A stretch of 64,000 nucleotides of DNA from Desulfobacteraceae bacterium (GTDB taxonomy: Bacteria > Desulfobacterota > Desulfobacteria > Desulfobacterales > SURF-7). Below, piece after piece: positions 17,532 to 26,776 of the stretch. The notes under the pieces are model-generated. The model saw nothing but the letters and a program-made list of their open reading frames with translations. It had not been told where the DNA came from and ran no database searches. The position numbers were made by a program, and so were the translations under genes. How positions within the stretch are numbered: the first letter of the stretch is position 1; every line of letters begins with the position of its first letter. The stretch is taken from NCBI GenBank assembly GCA_003599865.1, contig QZKS01000052.1:50162-114161 (forward strand). The letters are read 5' to 3'.

Positions 17532-18296
17532 TTATTCTGCCGGTTGTCCCAAATAGGCTTCAATTACCATTGGATTTTTCCGTATCTCAACAGGCTTGCC
17601 CTCCGCAATCTTCACACCATGATCGATAACGATAAGACGCCGGCATACCCCCATCACAACTTTCATATCATGTTCCACCAGAAGAATCGTAATTCCCAGA
17701 TCCGCTATCCGGGCAATGTCCTCCATCAATGCCATGCTCTCGGATGGATTCATGCCGGCAGCAGGCTCGTCCAGAAGCAGGATTTTCGGACCGGAAGCCA
17801 GTGCGCGTGAAATCTCCAGACGTCGCTGCAATCCATAGGGCAGATTATGGGCGATGGTATCCGAATACTTTTCCAAGCCCATGAAAGCCAATGCTTCCCG
17901 CGATTTTTCCCGGATCTGCCGTTCCTCTTTCCGCTGACTCCGGGTACGCAGAATCGAACCGATCACGCCGATCCGGGATCGGCAATGCAGGGCCACCATG
18001 GCATTCTCCACTGCCGTCATATTGGAAAACAGACGAATATTTTGAAATGTTCTGGCAACACCAAGATCAAATATTTCATAAGGACGTTTTCCCAGGATGC
18101 TGCCTCCGGACAGAACAACATCTCCTTCCGATGTACGATACACGCCTGTGATGACATTAAAAACAGTGGTCTTGCCGGCGCCGTTCGGGCCGATCAGCCC
18201 GACAATTTCACCGGACCCAAGCTCAAATTCCACCTGGGACAGGGCCAGAAGCCCTCCGAACTGCACGCTGATTTTTTGCAGCAGAAGCTGAGACAT
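17532..18296 (-). CDS. livG: Branched-chain amino acid ABC transporter ATP-binding protein LivG
   Basis: 254 residues. Walker A GPNGAGKTT near 36-44, GVARTFQNIRLFSNMTAVEN (LivG-specific stretch), signature YGLQRRLEISRALASGP, Walker B ILLLDEPAAGMNP and the switch histidine in ILLVEHDMKVVM. First gene of the presumed livGKHMF-putA operon; ATG at 18296 follows CGGAGATTGC. The 196-bp divergent gap to the EamA gene (18297-18492) must contain its promoter, but I see no convincing operator. Confidence 0.95.
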   Translation of the reverse strand: MSQLLLQKISVQFGGLLALSQVEFELGSGEIVGLIGPNGAGKTTVFNVITGVYRTSEGDVVLSGGSILGKRPYEIFDLGVARTFQNIRLFSNMTAVENAMVALHCRSRIGVIGSILRTRSQRKEERQIREKSREALAFMGLEKYSDTIAHNLPYGLQRRLEISRALASGPKILLLDEPAAGMNPSESMALMEDIARIADLGITILLVEHDMKVVMGVCRRLIVIDHGVKIAEGKPVEIRKNPMVIEAYLGQPAE

Positions 18297-18492
18297 GCAA
18301 TCTCCGAATGAAAACGATTTATCCTTGTCTTTGACCTCATTGCCGGAAAAAAGGAATCATTTTCCTTGTTTTGCTGCCCGGAACATGAAACAGGCTCACT
18401 CGATATTTTTAAAATTTTATAAAAAAATGTAAAATGACCCGGGAATCCGCAAGAAACGATAAAGAAAAAGCATAGTTTGCAATGGCCTAACC

Positions 18493-19488
18493 ATGAATCA
18501 AAAAACCATGGAATGTCAAGAAAATAAAAGCCGTTTCGATTCGGCAATACATATGATAATGTCATGTGGCAACCATGATGGGAAAAGATCCGTGAAACTG
18601 AAAGGATATTCATATATCGTAATCGCTGCATGCCTGTGGGGTATTCTGGGACCGATCTCCCGATTCGCCTTTGAGGAGGGCGTTTCTCCCCTTGAGGTTG
18701 CCTTCTGGCGGGCCTTACTGGCCTGGGGCTGCTTCGGCATCCATGCCGTTCTCATCAGGCAGGTCCGGATTGCCAGGCAGGATCTGGCAACCATTCCGAT
18801 TTTCGGGATTACCGGTGTTGCCATGTTTTATGGTTTCTATCAACTGGCCATCCAAAACGGAGGAGCCGCCATGGCTTCGGTTCTGCTGTATACGGCACCC
18901 GCATGGGTAGCCGTTATGGCGGCCTTCCTGTTTCAGGAAAAAATGACATGGAAAAAAGGCACAGCCCTTTTTCTCACCCTGATAGGCATCGTGGGTGTGA
19001 GCTTGGCAGCCGGAGACAGTCAAACCCAATCCAACCTGACCATCAGCGCTTCCGGAATTCTGTTCGGTCTCTTATCCGGCTTCTGCTATTCCTTGTATTA
19101 TATTTTTGGAAAACATTTTTCAGGCCGTTACAGTGCCCCGAATCTTTTTCTGTATATTCTTCCCATCGGCGCGCTGGCTTTGTTTCCATTTGTTTCCTTT
19201 GCCCCAAAGAGTGGTTCCGCCTGGATTTCGCTTCTGACGCTTGCCGTGGTCAGCACATACGCAGCCTACTATTTTTATTATCTCGGCCTGCAGCATCTGG
19301 AAGCGTCAAGGGCTTCCATCACGGCAACGCTTGAGCCGGTCGTGGCGGCAATGGTTGCTTTTTTCTGGTGGAAAGAATATTTTGGATGGACAGGATATGC
19401 CGGAAGTCTTCTGATCCTGACTGCCGTCATTATCATGATTGCGGATACCGGCGAAAAAACCGATACGGCGCTTGAACGGAATACATAA
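18493..19488 (+). CDS. EamA/DMT-family transporter
   Basis: Up to 331 residues, with ten predicted membrane helices in two EamA repeats (YIVIAACLWGILGPISRFAF; ASGILFGLLSGFCYSLYYIF). The C-terminal half contains the usual LEASRASITATLEPVVAA and ends with a polar tail. Such permeases export amino acids or other small metabolites; substrate unknown. The start is uncertain: the first ATG (18493) gives a polar 33-residue extension, while GTG at 18592 begins right before the first helix. Divergent from livG. Confidence 0.85.
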   Translation: MNQKTMECQENKSRFDSAIHMIMSCGNHDGKRSVKLKGYSYIVIAACLWGILGPISRFAFEEGVSPLEVAFWRALLAWGCFGIHAVLIRQVRIARQDLATIPIFGITGVAMFYGFYQLAIQNGGAAMASVLLYTAPAWVAVMAAFLFQEKMTWKKGTALFLTLIGIVGVSLAAGDSQTQSNLTISASGILFGLLSGFCYSLYYIFGKHFSGRYSAPNLFLYILPIGALALFPFVSFAPKSGSAWISLLTLAVVSTYAAYYFYYLGLQHLEASRASITATLEPVVAAMVAFFWWKEYFGWTGYAGSLLILTAVIIMIADTGEKTDTALERNT

Positions 19489-19512
19489 CGATCATTTCGT
19501 CCGAATACAAAC

Positions 19513-21384
19513 ATGAACCGAAAAATCATCAACGCCTTTCAAAAACTGGAGAGCCTGTCCATCTCACGGATGGTTTCTCCTGATGCCATCAAAAACGCCG
19601 ATATTGCGTACTGGCGCGCACGTATCCTTTTTCTGCTGTTGTTTTCCGGATTATTGATCAGTCTTTTTGTTTTTATTCCGGTATCCATACTGGCGATCAA
19701 AGGGAAAATATGGGGACTTCTGATATTTGACATCCTGGTATGGATATCCGGGATATGGCTTTTGTTATCCCGCCGCCTCGGATATCAGCTCCGTGCAGGA
19801 ATCGTTCTCCTGCTGCTCTACGGAGTCGGACTGATGGTAATCATTTCCGTAGGGCCCTTAAGCGGCGGTCCTGCCTGGCTGTTTACCTTTGCCATTCTGG
19901 TTGCGATTTTTCTGGGGACAGGGGCTGCCATCGTTGCGCTTACGATTAACGCCCTGACCCTTGCCACAACCGTGTGGCTGATTAAAACCGGTGTATTCGG
20001 GCACTCTTTTCCTTTTTTCAGCAGCGATGCAAACATGTACGCCGCCGGTGCCAGTTTCATGATGCTGAACGCTCTGGCCGCCATCTCCATTGCCGTTCTG
20101 GTCAGGGGGCTTGTATCCACGCATCAAAAAGAGATTCGGCTGACACGCGCCCTGGAAGAAAAAAATGATGAGCTGCTGTTGTCAAAAGCCAAGATTGAAT
20201 CGGAAATCGAAGAACGAAAACAGACGGAAGAACGGCTGAAGACCAGCGAAAAGCGGTATCGCTTTCTGGCGGATAATGTAACGGACAACATCTGGACAAC
20301 GGATATGGAGATGAATTTTACCTATATCAGCCCATCGATTAAAAGAATTCGGGGTTACAGCGTGGAAGAGGCACTGACGCACAAACTGGAAGAGATCATG
20401 CCGCCTTCTTCCTATGAAATTGCCGTTCAGATCATGGCCGAAGAGCTGGAGATGCACATCAGGGGGGAAAAACCCCCTGAGAGGCCCCGAAAAATCGAAA
20501 TTGAATTGTATCGAAAAGACGGCTCCAGGGTATGGTGTGAGGTGGAAGCCAATTTTATCTACGATTCAACCGGCAATCCCAACGGCATGATCGGCGTCAC
20601 AAGGGATATCACGGAACGGAAGCAGACTGCGGAACAATTGCTGAGGTCGGAAAAAATGGCAACCCTTGGGGATATGGTCGCCGGTGTTGCCCATGAAATC
20701 AGTACACCATTGGGCGTGGGCCTGATCTCTGCGTCTTTTTTGTCCGACAGGGCCCGGGAATTTGAAAAGCTCTGTCATTCCGGCACACCGTCAACCCGGG
20801 AAATCGAAAAATATGCCCAAAAAATCGTGGACGCATCTTCCATGGTTTTGCCGAACCTGGAGCGGGCGGCAGAGCTGCTGAACAGTTTCAAGAATGTTGC
20901 CGTGGACCAGGTCATTGAAGAAAAGAGGAGGTTCAATGTCCGTTCCAATATGGAAGATACCGTAAACAGTCTGCGTCCGCGATACAAACGGACGGAACAT
21001 GTCATCACCATTGAATGCGATGATCATCTTGAGATCAACAGCTATCCGGGCGCCTTTTCCCAGATTACCACCAATCTGATCATCAACTCCCTCATCCATG
21101 GATTTGAAGACATCCCGAAAGGCACCATCTTGATCAACATTAAACAAAAACAAAACACACTGCAATACACCTATCAGGATACGGGAAAAGGAATGGATGA
21201 GAAAACCATGAGCCGTTTGTTCGACCCGTTTTTTACGACCAAAAGAAACCGGGGCGGCATCGGCCTCGGGATGCATGTGGTCCATAATCTCATTACGCAA
21301 ACCCTCAAAGGCAGGATCGAGGTCGGCAGTTCCGTAGGCATCGGAACCCGGTTTCTGATCACCATCCCGATGACCGCTCGCTGA
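19513..21384 (+). CDS. Membrane-bound PAS sensor histidine kinase
   Basis: 623 residues. About six membrane helices between 36 and 200, a coiled coil at about 203-245, a PAS domain with PAC at about 245-370, a dimerisation domain with His394 in GVAHEISTPLG, and an HATPase domain with N-box QITTNLIINSLIHGF, G1 DTGKGMDEKT and G2 GGIGLGMHVVHNLI. The F-box LFDPFFTTK is intact. The H-box STPLG and the long kinase linker resemble the family with MATLGDMVAGVAHEI. No response regulator is adjacent, so it is an orphan kinase. It starts 24 bp after the EamA gene and could share its transcript. Confidence 0.9.
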   Translation: MNRKIINAFQKLESLSISRMVSPDAIKNADIAYWRARILFLLLFSGLLISLFVFIPVSILAIKGKIWGLLIFDILVWISGIWLLLSRRLGYQLRAGIVLLLLYGVGLMVIISVGPLSGGPAWLFTFAILVAIFLGTGAAIVALTINALTLATTVWLIKTGVFGHSFPFFSSDANMYAAGASFMMLNALAAISIAVLVRGLVSTHQKEIRLTRALEEKNDELLLSKAKIESEIEERKQTEERLKTSEKRYRFLADNVTDNIWTTDMEMNFTYISPSIKRIRGYSVEEALTHKLEEIMPPSSYEIAVQIMAEELEMHIRGEKPPERPRKIEIELYRKDGSRVWCEVEANFIYDSTGNPNGMIGVTRDITERKQTAEQLLRSEKMATLGDMVAGVAHEISTPLGVGLISASFLSDRAREFEKLCHSGTPSTREIEKYAQKIVDASSMVLPNLERAAELLNSFKNVAVDQVIEEKRRFNVRSNMEDTVNSLRPRYKRTEHVITIECDDHLEINSYPGAFSQITTNLIINSLIHGFEDIPKGTILINIKQKQNTLQYTYQDTGKGMDEKTMSRLFDPFFTTKRNRGGIGLGMHVVHNLITQTLKGRIEVGSSVGIGTRFLITIPMTAR

Positions 21385-21520
21385 TTGATGAACGTTTTGC
21401 AGACCGCCGGTTAAAACCCCGTGAATCATCCTGACCGAATTCAAACCCGGTCATCTTTCAGGTCGGATCTCCTATTCCGTATATCTGCCGAAGCCAGACG
21501 AAGCCCTCTGGAAATTGTGC

Positions 21521-21570
21521 TTGACAAATTCAATCACACAATCTAAACAGACATTTTAAACGAATGTTTG
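21521..21570 (+). promoter_or_regulatory. Promoter with overlapping palindromic operator for the TetR-RND operon
   Basis: TTGACA at 21521-21526 and TAAACA at 21544-21549 are spaced 17 bp apart. An imperfect palindrome begins on the -10 box: AAACAGACATT against AATGTTTGAAT, with the cores ACATT (21551-21555) and AATGT (21563-21567). The coding start is at 21593. This is the position expected for autorepression by the TetR protein; the assignment is by arrangement, not by a known motif. Confidence 0.55.
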
Positions 21571-21592
21571 AATATCGATTGCGGAGATCTTC

Positions 21593-22252
21593 ATGGATGA
21601 CATGTCCGGCAAACAGGAAGACACAAAGGCAAGACTGATCGAAGCGGCCGGTGAGGTATTTGCAGAGCATGGATTTCGATCCGCTACGGTCCGGGAAATC
21701 TGCGGCCGTGCCGGCACCAATGTCAGCGCGGTAAATTACCACTTCCGGGATAAGGATGGGCTCTATGCCGCTGTTCTGGAATACTCACACCGGTCAGCGG
21801 TACACAAATACCCTCCCGGTATGGGATTGAGGGATGGTTCCACAGCGGAAGATCAGCTCCGGGCATTCATTCACTCGTTTCTGTTGCGTATTCTGGATGA
21901 AGGCCGTCCTGCCTGGCACGGAAAGCTCATGGCCCGGGAAATAGCCGATCCCACCGCAGCCCTCGATCAACTGGTGCAAAGCTCCATCCGGCCTCTCCAT
22001 CAGCATCTGACCGGCATTATCCGGTCCCTGCTTCAGGAAAAGGACCTGCCGGTCGGAAAAGAAAACGATGTTACCTTCCTGTGTACAATGAGCATCGTCG
22101 GCCAATGCCTCCAGCATTTCACGGGAAGGCGGATTATTGCAGCACTTTGTCCGGAAGATTTCAATTCAGCCGATATCGAACGGATTGCAGACCATATTAC
22201 ACGCTTCTCTCTCGGAGGTATCCGGGCACTTGGCGCGGGAGGACCGGCATGA
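21593..22252 (+). CDS. TetR/AcrR-family regulator (CerR-type C-terminus)
   Basis: 219 residues. The helix-turn-helix spans about 12-60: TKARLIEAAGEVFAEHGF, then TVREICGRAGTNVSAVNYHF. The C-terminal domain (WHGKLMAREIADPTAALDQL) matches the CerR/DUF1956 type commonly found next to RND pumps. ATG at 21593 follows GGAG at good spacing. It precedes, in the same direction, an adaptor, an RND pump and an outer-membrane factor, and is probably their repressor. The ligand is unknown. Confidence 0.9.
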   Translation: MDDMSGKQEDTKARLIEAAGEVFAEHGFRSATVREICGRAGTNVSAVNYHFRDKDGLYAAVLEYSHRSAVHKYPPGMGLRDGSTAEDQLRAFIHSFLLRILDEGRPAWHGKLMAREIADPTAALDQLVQSSIRPLHQHLTGIIRSLLQEKDLPVGKENDVTFLCTMSIVGQCLQHFTGRRIIAALCPEDFNSADIERIADHITRFSLGGIRALGAGGPA

Positions 22253-22360
22253 ATATCCCGGCTGTCCTTCCGGTGAAGGAAAAACCGGAAAATATACTGC
22301 CGTCCATAACAGAAAAAACAAAACCACTGCATGACAGCAAAAGAGGTTCGGGAGGTGATG

Positions 22361-23596
22361 ATGCGAATGAACAGGAAGGGATTCAACCCATATAAAGGCG
22401 CCATGATGCTCATGACATTGGCTGTTTTTCTGATGCCGGCCGGCTGCAACACAGGAAACAGCCAACAGGCTGCCATGCCGCCTCAGGCTCCGGAAGTTGC
22501 CGTTGTCGTCATAGAAACGCAACCGCTTGAACTGACCACGGAACTACCGGGCCGGACATCACCGTTCCGCATTGCGGAAATCCGGCCGCAGATCAGCGGC
22601 CTGATTCTGAAACGCCTCTTCACCGAAGGTTCCGATGTCGAAGCCGGACAGATACTGTACCAGACCGATCCGGCCCCCTTTCAGGCAGCCCTTGACAATG
22701 CCGAGGCTGCCCTAGGCCGGTCCGAAGCCAATCTGACTTCCAGCCGGTTACGGGCGGAACGATACAATGATCTGCTCGCGGAAAAAGCGGTAAGTCAGCA
22801 GAGCTATGATGATGCAGCAGCCGCCCTGACGCAGGTAGAGGCGGATATCCAGTACTGGAAGGCCGCGGTGAAGACGGCTCGCATCAACCTGGGCTATACA
22901 AAAATCACCTCCCCCATTTCCGGACGCATCGGCAAATCCAATGTTACGGACGGTGCCATTATCACGGCCTATCAGCCGATGGCCCTTGCAACCATTCAAC
23001 AGCTTGATCCCATTTATGTGGATGTACCCCAATCCACCACCGATCTGCTGCGTCTGAAACGCCGCCTGAAAGACGGTCGTCTTAAAAAGAATGGAACCGA
23101 TCAGGACAAGGTCAATCTCATCCTGGAAGACGGCTCCCCCTATCCTCTGGAAGGAACCCTTCAATTCAGTGATATCACTGTGGACCCGACCACCGGCTCC
23201 GTTATTCTGCGGGTGGTTTTCCCCAATCCGGAAAATCTCATCCTGCCGGGCATGTTCGTTCAGGCAGTCATCAAGGAAGGCATCAATGATCAGGCTATCC
23301 TGATTCCGCAGCAGGGAGTCTCCCGCGATCCCAAAGGAAATCCCATTGCCATGATCGTGGATGCTGAAGGAAAGGTCGGCCTGCGCATGCTCACACTGGA
23401 TCGTGCCATCCGCGACAAATGGCTGGTGTCGGCAGGACTTGCTCCCGGCGACCGGCTGATTGTCGAAGGCCTGCAAAGGGTCCGCCCCGGTGCAATGGTA
23501 AGGACCGTTCCCTTTCAGGAAGCGCAAGCCGGCCATGATGCTTCGACCAAAGGAACGGACGCCGCCTCTCAGAAGCAGAACAAAGGAGGCGCCTGA
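22361..23596 (+). CDS. RND efflux periplasmic adaptor (AcrA/MexA type)
   Basis: About 411 residues. Lipoprotein signal with lipobox MPAGC, so the mature N-terminus is probably acylated at that Cys. The barrel-sandwich region VRP-type lipoyl halves are seen at ISGLILKRLFTEGSDVEAGQ and NLGYTKITSPISGRIGKS, with the alpha-hairpin between, and a C-terminal membrane-proximal domain (RMLTLDRAIRDKWLVSAGL). ATG at 22361 follows GGAGG by 5 nt; ATGs at 22331, 22358 and 22367 are alternatives. The stop overlaps the RND start (TGATG). Confidence 0.92.
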   Translation: MRMNRKGFNPYKGAMMLMTLAVFLMPAGCNTGNSQQAAMPPQAPEVAVVVIETQPLELTTELPGRTSPFRIAEIRPQISGLILKRLFTEGSDVEAGQILYQTDPAPFQAALDNAEAALGRSEANLTSSRLRAERYNDLLAEKAVSQQSYDDAAAALTQVEADIQYWKAAVKTARINLGYTKITSPISGRIGKSNVTDGAIITAYQPMALATIQQLDPIYVDVPQSTTDLLRLKRRLKDGRLKKNGTDQDKVNLILEDGSPYPLEGTLQFSDITVDPTTGSVILRVVFPNPENLILPGMFVQAVIKEGINDQAILIPQQGVSRDPKGNPIAMIVDAEGKVGLRMLTLDRAIRDKWLVSAGLAPGDRLIVEGLQRVRPGAMVRTVPFQEAQAGHDASTKGTDAASQKQNKGGA

Positions 23597-26500
23597 TGCT
23601 CTCAAGATTCTTTCTGGACCGCCCGGTATTTGCCTGGGTGATCGCGATTGTCATGATGGCAGCCGGCGGGCTGGCCATTTACGCTCTGCCGGTCTCACAA
23701 TACCCTCCTATCGCCCCGCCGGCCATTGCCATTGATGCCTTTTTCCCCGGAGCCTCGGCAGAGACGGTGGAAAATACCGTGACCCAGATCATCGAACAGA
23801 AAATGACCGGCCTGGACGATATGCTGTATCTCTCCGGAACCAGTTCATCATCCGGTGCGGCCCGCGTTGAGATGACCTTTGCTCCGGGAACCGATCCGAA
23901 CATCGCCTGGTCCAAGGTGCAGAACAAACTGCAGCTCGCCATGGCCAGCCTTCCGGATGTGGTCCAGCGCTCCGGTGTTAAAGTCAGTAAATCCACCCGA
24001 AACTACCTGATTATCGTCGGGCTGATTTCGGAAGACGGCAGCATGAGCGGTGAAGATCTGCGGGACTATGCCCAGTCGAATCTGGAAAAAATCCTCTCCC
24101 GGGTGCCGGGAGTGGGAGAAGTCGAAAATTTCGGCACCCAGTATGCCATGCGGGTCTGGGTCAGCCTGGACAAACTCACCAGCTATCATCTGACCATGGA
24201 GGATGTTATCCTCGCGCTCCAGGCTTATAATGTCGAAGTTTCCGCCGGCCAGCTGGGCGGGGCTCCGGCCAAGGAGGGGCAGCGCATGAACACCGCTGTC
24301 ATCGTTCAGCATCTCCTCCGGACTCCGGAAGAATTCGCCGCCATCCCGATCCGCAACAATCCGGACGGTTCGGTGGTCCGGATCAGGGACATCGGCCGGA
24401 CCGAACTGGGGACCGAACGATCCGACATCGTCGCCAACCACAACGGAAGGCCCGCAGCAGCCATGGCGATCCGTCAGGCTGCAGGCGCCAACGCCCTGGA
24501 TACAGCCCGGGCCGTCAAGCAGAAGCTGGAGGAAATGAGCCAATACTTCCCCCCCGGCCTGAAAGTGATCTATCCCTACGATACCACCCCATTTACCAAG
24601 GTGGCCATCGACGAAGTCGTCAAAACCCTTTTTGAAGCGGTCCTGCTGGTTTTTCTGATCATGTATCTGTTCATGGGCAACATCCGCGCCACCCTGATCC
24701 CCACCATTGCTGTGCCGGTGGTTCTGCTGGGGACACTGGCGGTTCTGGCTGCCTTCGGCTTTTCCATCAATATGCTGACCATGTTCGCCATGGTGCTGGC
24801 CATCGGACTTCTGGTGGACGATGCCATCGTGGTGGTGGAGAACGTGGAGCGCATTATGGCCGAAGAAGGCCTTTCCCCCAGAGAGGCTACGGCCAAATCC
24901 ATGGGCGAAATCACCAGCGCCCTGATCGGCATCGGCCTGGTACTCTCGGCGGTTTTCGGCCCCATGGCCTTTTTTCAGGGGTCCACCGGGGTTCTCTACC
25001 GCCAGTTTTCCGTAACCATCATCGCTTCCATGCTTCTGTCGGTGGTCGTGGCCCTGATCCTGACCCCGGTCCTCTGCGCGTCGTTCCTGAAACCCATACC
25101 CAAAGGGCACGAGCCCTCGGACAATGCGGTTTTTTTCCTGCGCCCCCTGTTCAGCCGGTTTGACCGGGTTTTTGTCCGGATCAGAAGTCTGTATGTAAAA
25201 ATCGTCCGGCACTCCTTCTCAAGGCCTTTGCGATACCTGTTTATCTATGTCCTGATTCTGGGAGTGGTAGGATATCTGTTTAACAGAATGCCCACATCCT
25301 ATATCCCGGATGAGGACCAGGGCATCCTGCTGGTCCAGGCCATGCTGCCGTCCGGTTCCACCCTTGAACAGTCCCAAAAAGTCGTGAACCGTGTCCGGGA
25401 TCATTTTCTGGAAAATGAAAAAGAAGGGGTCGAGTCCTTCATGGCAGTCGCCGGGATCAGTTTTGGCGGCCAGGGGCAGAACATGGCCCTGGGATTTGCC
25501 AAACTCCGGGACTGGAAGCTCCGTCAGCGGCCGGATCTGAAGGTCAAGGCCATAGCCGGAAGGGCTATGGGAGCCTTCTCACAGATCAAGGGGGCCATGG
25601 TATTCGCCTTCCCGCCGCCGCCGGTCATCGAACTGGGGATGGCCACCGGTTTTGATTTTCAGTTGCAGGACCGCGGCGGTATCGGTCATGAAAAGCTTAT
25701 GGCAACCCGCAACCAGCTTCTCGGCATGGCATCCCAGGATCCCCGGCTGGTCAGGGTGCGGCCCAACGGCATGGAAGATGTTCCCGAATACCACATCGAT
25801 GTGGATTGGGACAAGGCCGGTGCGCTGGGGCTTTCCATCAACTCCATTCACAACACCATTGCCGCAGCCCTGGGAAGTGCCTATATCAACGATTTTATCC
25901 AGTCCGGCCGGGTAAAGAAAGTCTTTGCCCAGGCAGATACATCCTATCGCATGCTTCCGCAGGACCTGGAAAAACTCCATGTACGCAACAACATCGGTAA
26001 AATGGTGCCCTTCTCCTCCTTTGCCTCCTGCCGGTGGGCCATGGGTTCTCCCAAGCTGGAGCGATACAACGCCTTTCCTTCCATCAATATCTGGGGGGAA
26101 CCGGCACCCGGTCACAGTACCGGCGAGGCAATGACCGCCATGGAAGAAATCACAGCCAAGCTGCCCGCGGGAATCGGCTTTGACTGGTCCGGACTCTCCT
26201 ATCAGGAGCGGATGGCAACGGCGCAGGGGCCGATCCTGTATGCCTTTTCCATTTTCGTCATCTTTCTTTGCGTGGCCGCCCTGTATGAAAGCTGGACCAT
26301 CCCGTTTGTCAATCTGCTGATGCTGCCGCTGGGGGTTCTGGGTGCGATCATGGCCACTTCGTTGCGGGATCTTCCCAACGATGTCTATTTTCAGATCGGG
26401 TTCCTTACCACCCTGGGCCTTTCCACCAAAAATGCCATTCTGATCATTCAGTTTATCAAGGAACGCATGCGTCACGGCGACAACCTGATCGATGCAACCC

Positions 26501-26775
26501 TTGGCGCCGTAACAACAAGATTCCGGCCCGTCATCATGACCTCCCTGGCCTTCTTTTTCGGGGTTCTGCCCCTGGCCATCTCAACCGGTGCCGGAGCAGG
26601 CGCCATGAACGCCATCGGCACCGCTGTCTGCGGCGGCATGCTCTCGGCCACATTCATCGATCTCATTTTCATTCCGCTGTTTTTCGTTCTGGTATCCAAA
26701 CTATTCAAAACAAAACAAAGGGTGCAACGCCATGAACACGCGATTGAATCCGAAGGTCTTCAGGAGGTGCGCTGA
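23596..26775 (+). CDS. RND multidrug efflux pump inner-membrane subunit (HAE1, AcrB/MexB type)
   Basis: 1059 residues. It opens MLSRFFLDRPVFAWVIAIVM, typical of the HAE1 family. TM4 carries the proton-relay aspartates in GLLVDDAIVVVENVERIMAE. Duplicated halves of six helices with two large periplasmic loops (PFTKVAIDEVVKTLFEA before TM2; ATAQGPILYAFSIFVIF in the second half). Exports hydrophobic or amphiphilic compounds through the adaptor and outer-membrane factor in exchange for protons. Its ATG shares a base with the adaptor stop. Full length, no visible damage. Confidence 0.95.
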   Translation: MLSRFFLDRPVFAWVIAIVMMAAGGLAIYALPVSQYPPIAPPAIAIDAFFPGASAETVENTVTQIIEQKMTGLDDMLYLSGTSSSSGAARVEMTFAPGTDPNIAWSKVQNKLQLAMASLPDVVQRSGVKVSKSTRNYLIIVGLISEDGSMSGEDLRDYAQSNLEKILSRVPGVGEVENFGTQYAMRVWVSLDKLTSYHLTMEDVILALQAYNVEVSAGQLGGAPAKEGQRMNTAVIVQHLLRTPEEFAAIPIRNNPDGSVVRIRDIGRTELGTERSDIVANHNGRPAAAMAIRQAAGANALDTARAVKQKLEEMSQYFPPGLKVIYPYDTTPFTKVAIDEVVKTLFEAVLLVFLIMYLFMGNIRATLIPTIAVPVVLLGTLAVLAAFGFSINMLTMFAMVLAIGLLVDDAIVVVENVERIMAEEGLSPREATAKSMGEITSALIGIGLVLSAVFGPMAFFQGSTGVLYRQFSVTIIASMLLSVVVALILTPVLCASFLKPIPKGHEPSDNAVFFLRPLFSRFDRVFVRIRSLYVKIVRHSFSRPLRYLFIYVLILGVVGYLFNRMPTSYIPDEDQGILLVQAMLPSGSTLEQSQKVVNRVRDHFLENEKEGVESFMAVAGISFGGQGQNMALGFAKLRDWKLRQRPDLKVKAIAGRAMGAFSQIKGAMVFAFPPPPVIELGMATGFDFQLQDRGGIGHEKLMATRNQLLGMASQDPRLVRVRPNGMEDVPEYHIDVDWDKAGALGLSINSIHNTIAAALGSAYINDFIQSGRVKKVFAQADTSYRMLPQDLEKLHVRNNIGKMVPFSSFASCRWAMGSPKLERYNAFPSINIWGEPAPGHSTGEAMTAMEEITAKLPAGIGFDWSGLSYQERMATAQGPILYAFSIFVIFLCVAALYESWTIPFVNLLMLPLGVLGAIMATSLRDLPNDVYFQIGFLTTLGLSTKNAILIIQFIKERMRHGDNLIDATLGAVTTRFRPVIMTSLAFFFGVLPLAISTGAGAGAMNAIGTAVCGGMLSATFIDLIFIPLFFVLVSKLFKTKQRVQRHEHAIESEGLQEVR

Positions 26776-26776
26776 C

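Noticed and set aside
23848..25212. 454-codon minus-strand frame opposite the RND pump
   Set aside because: Shadow frame: very rich in Gly, His, Asp and Gln, no start signal, while the plus strand encodes a complete RND pump.
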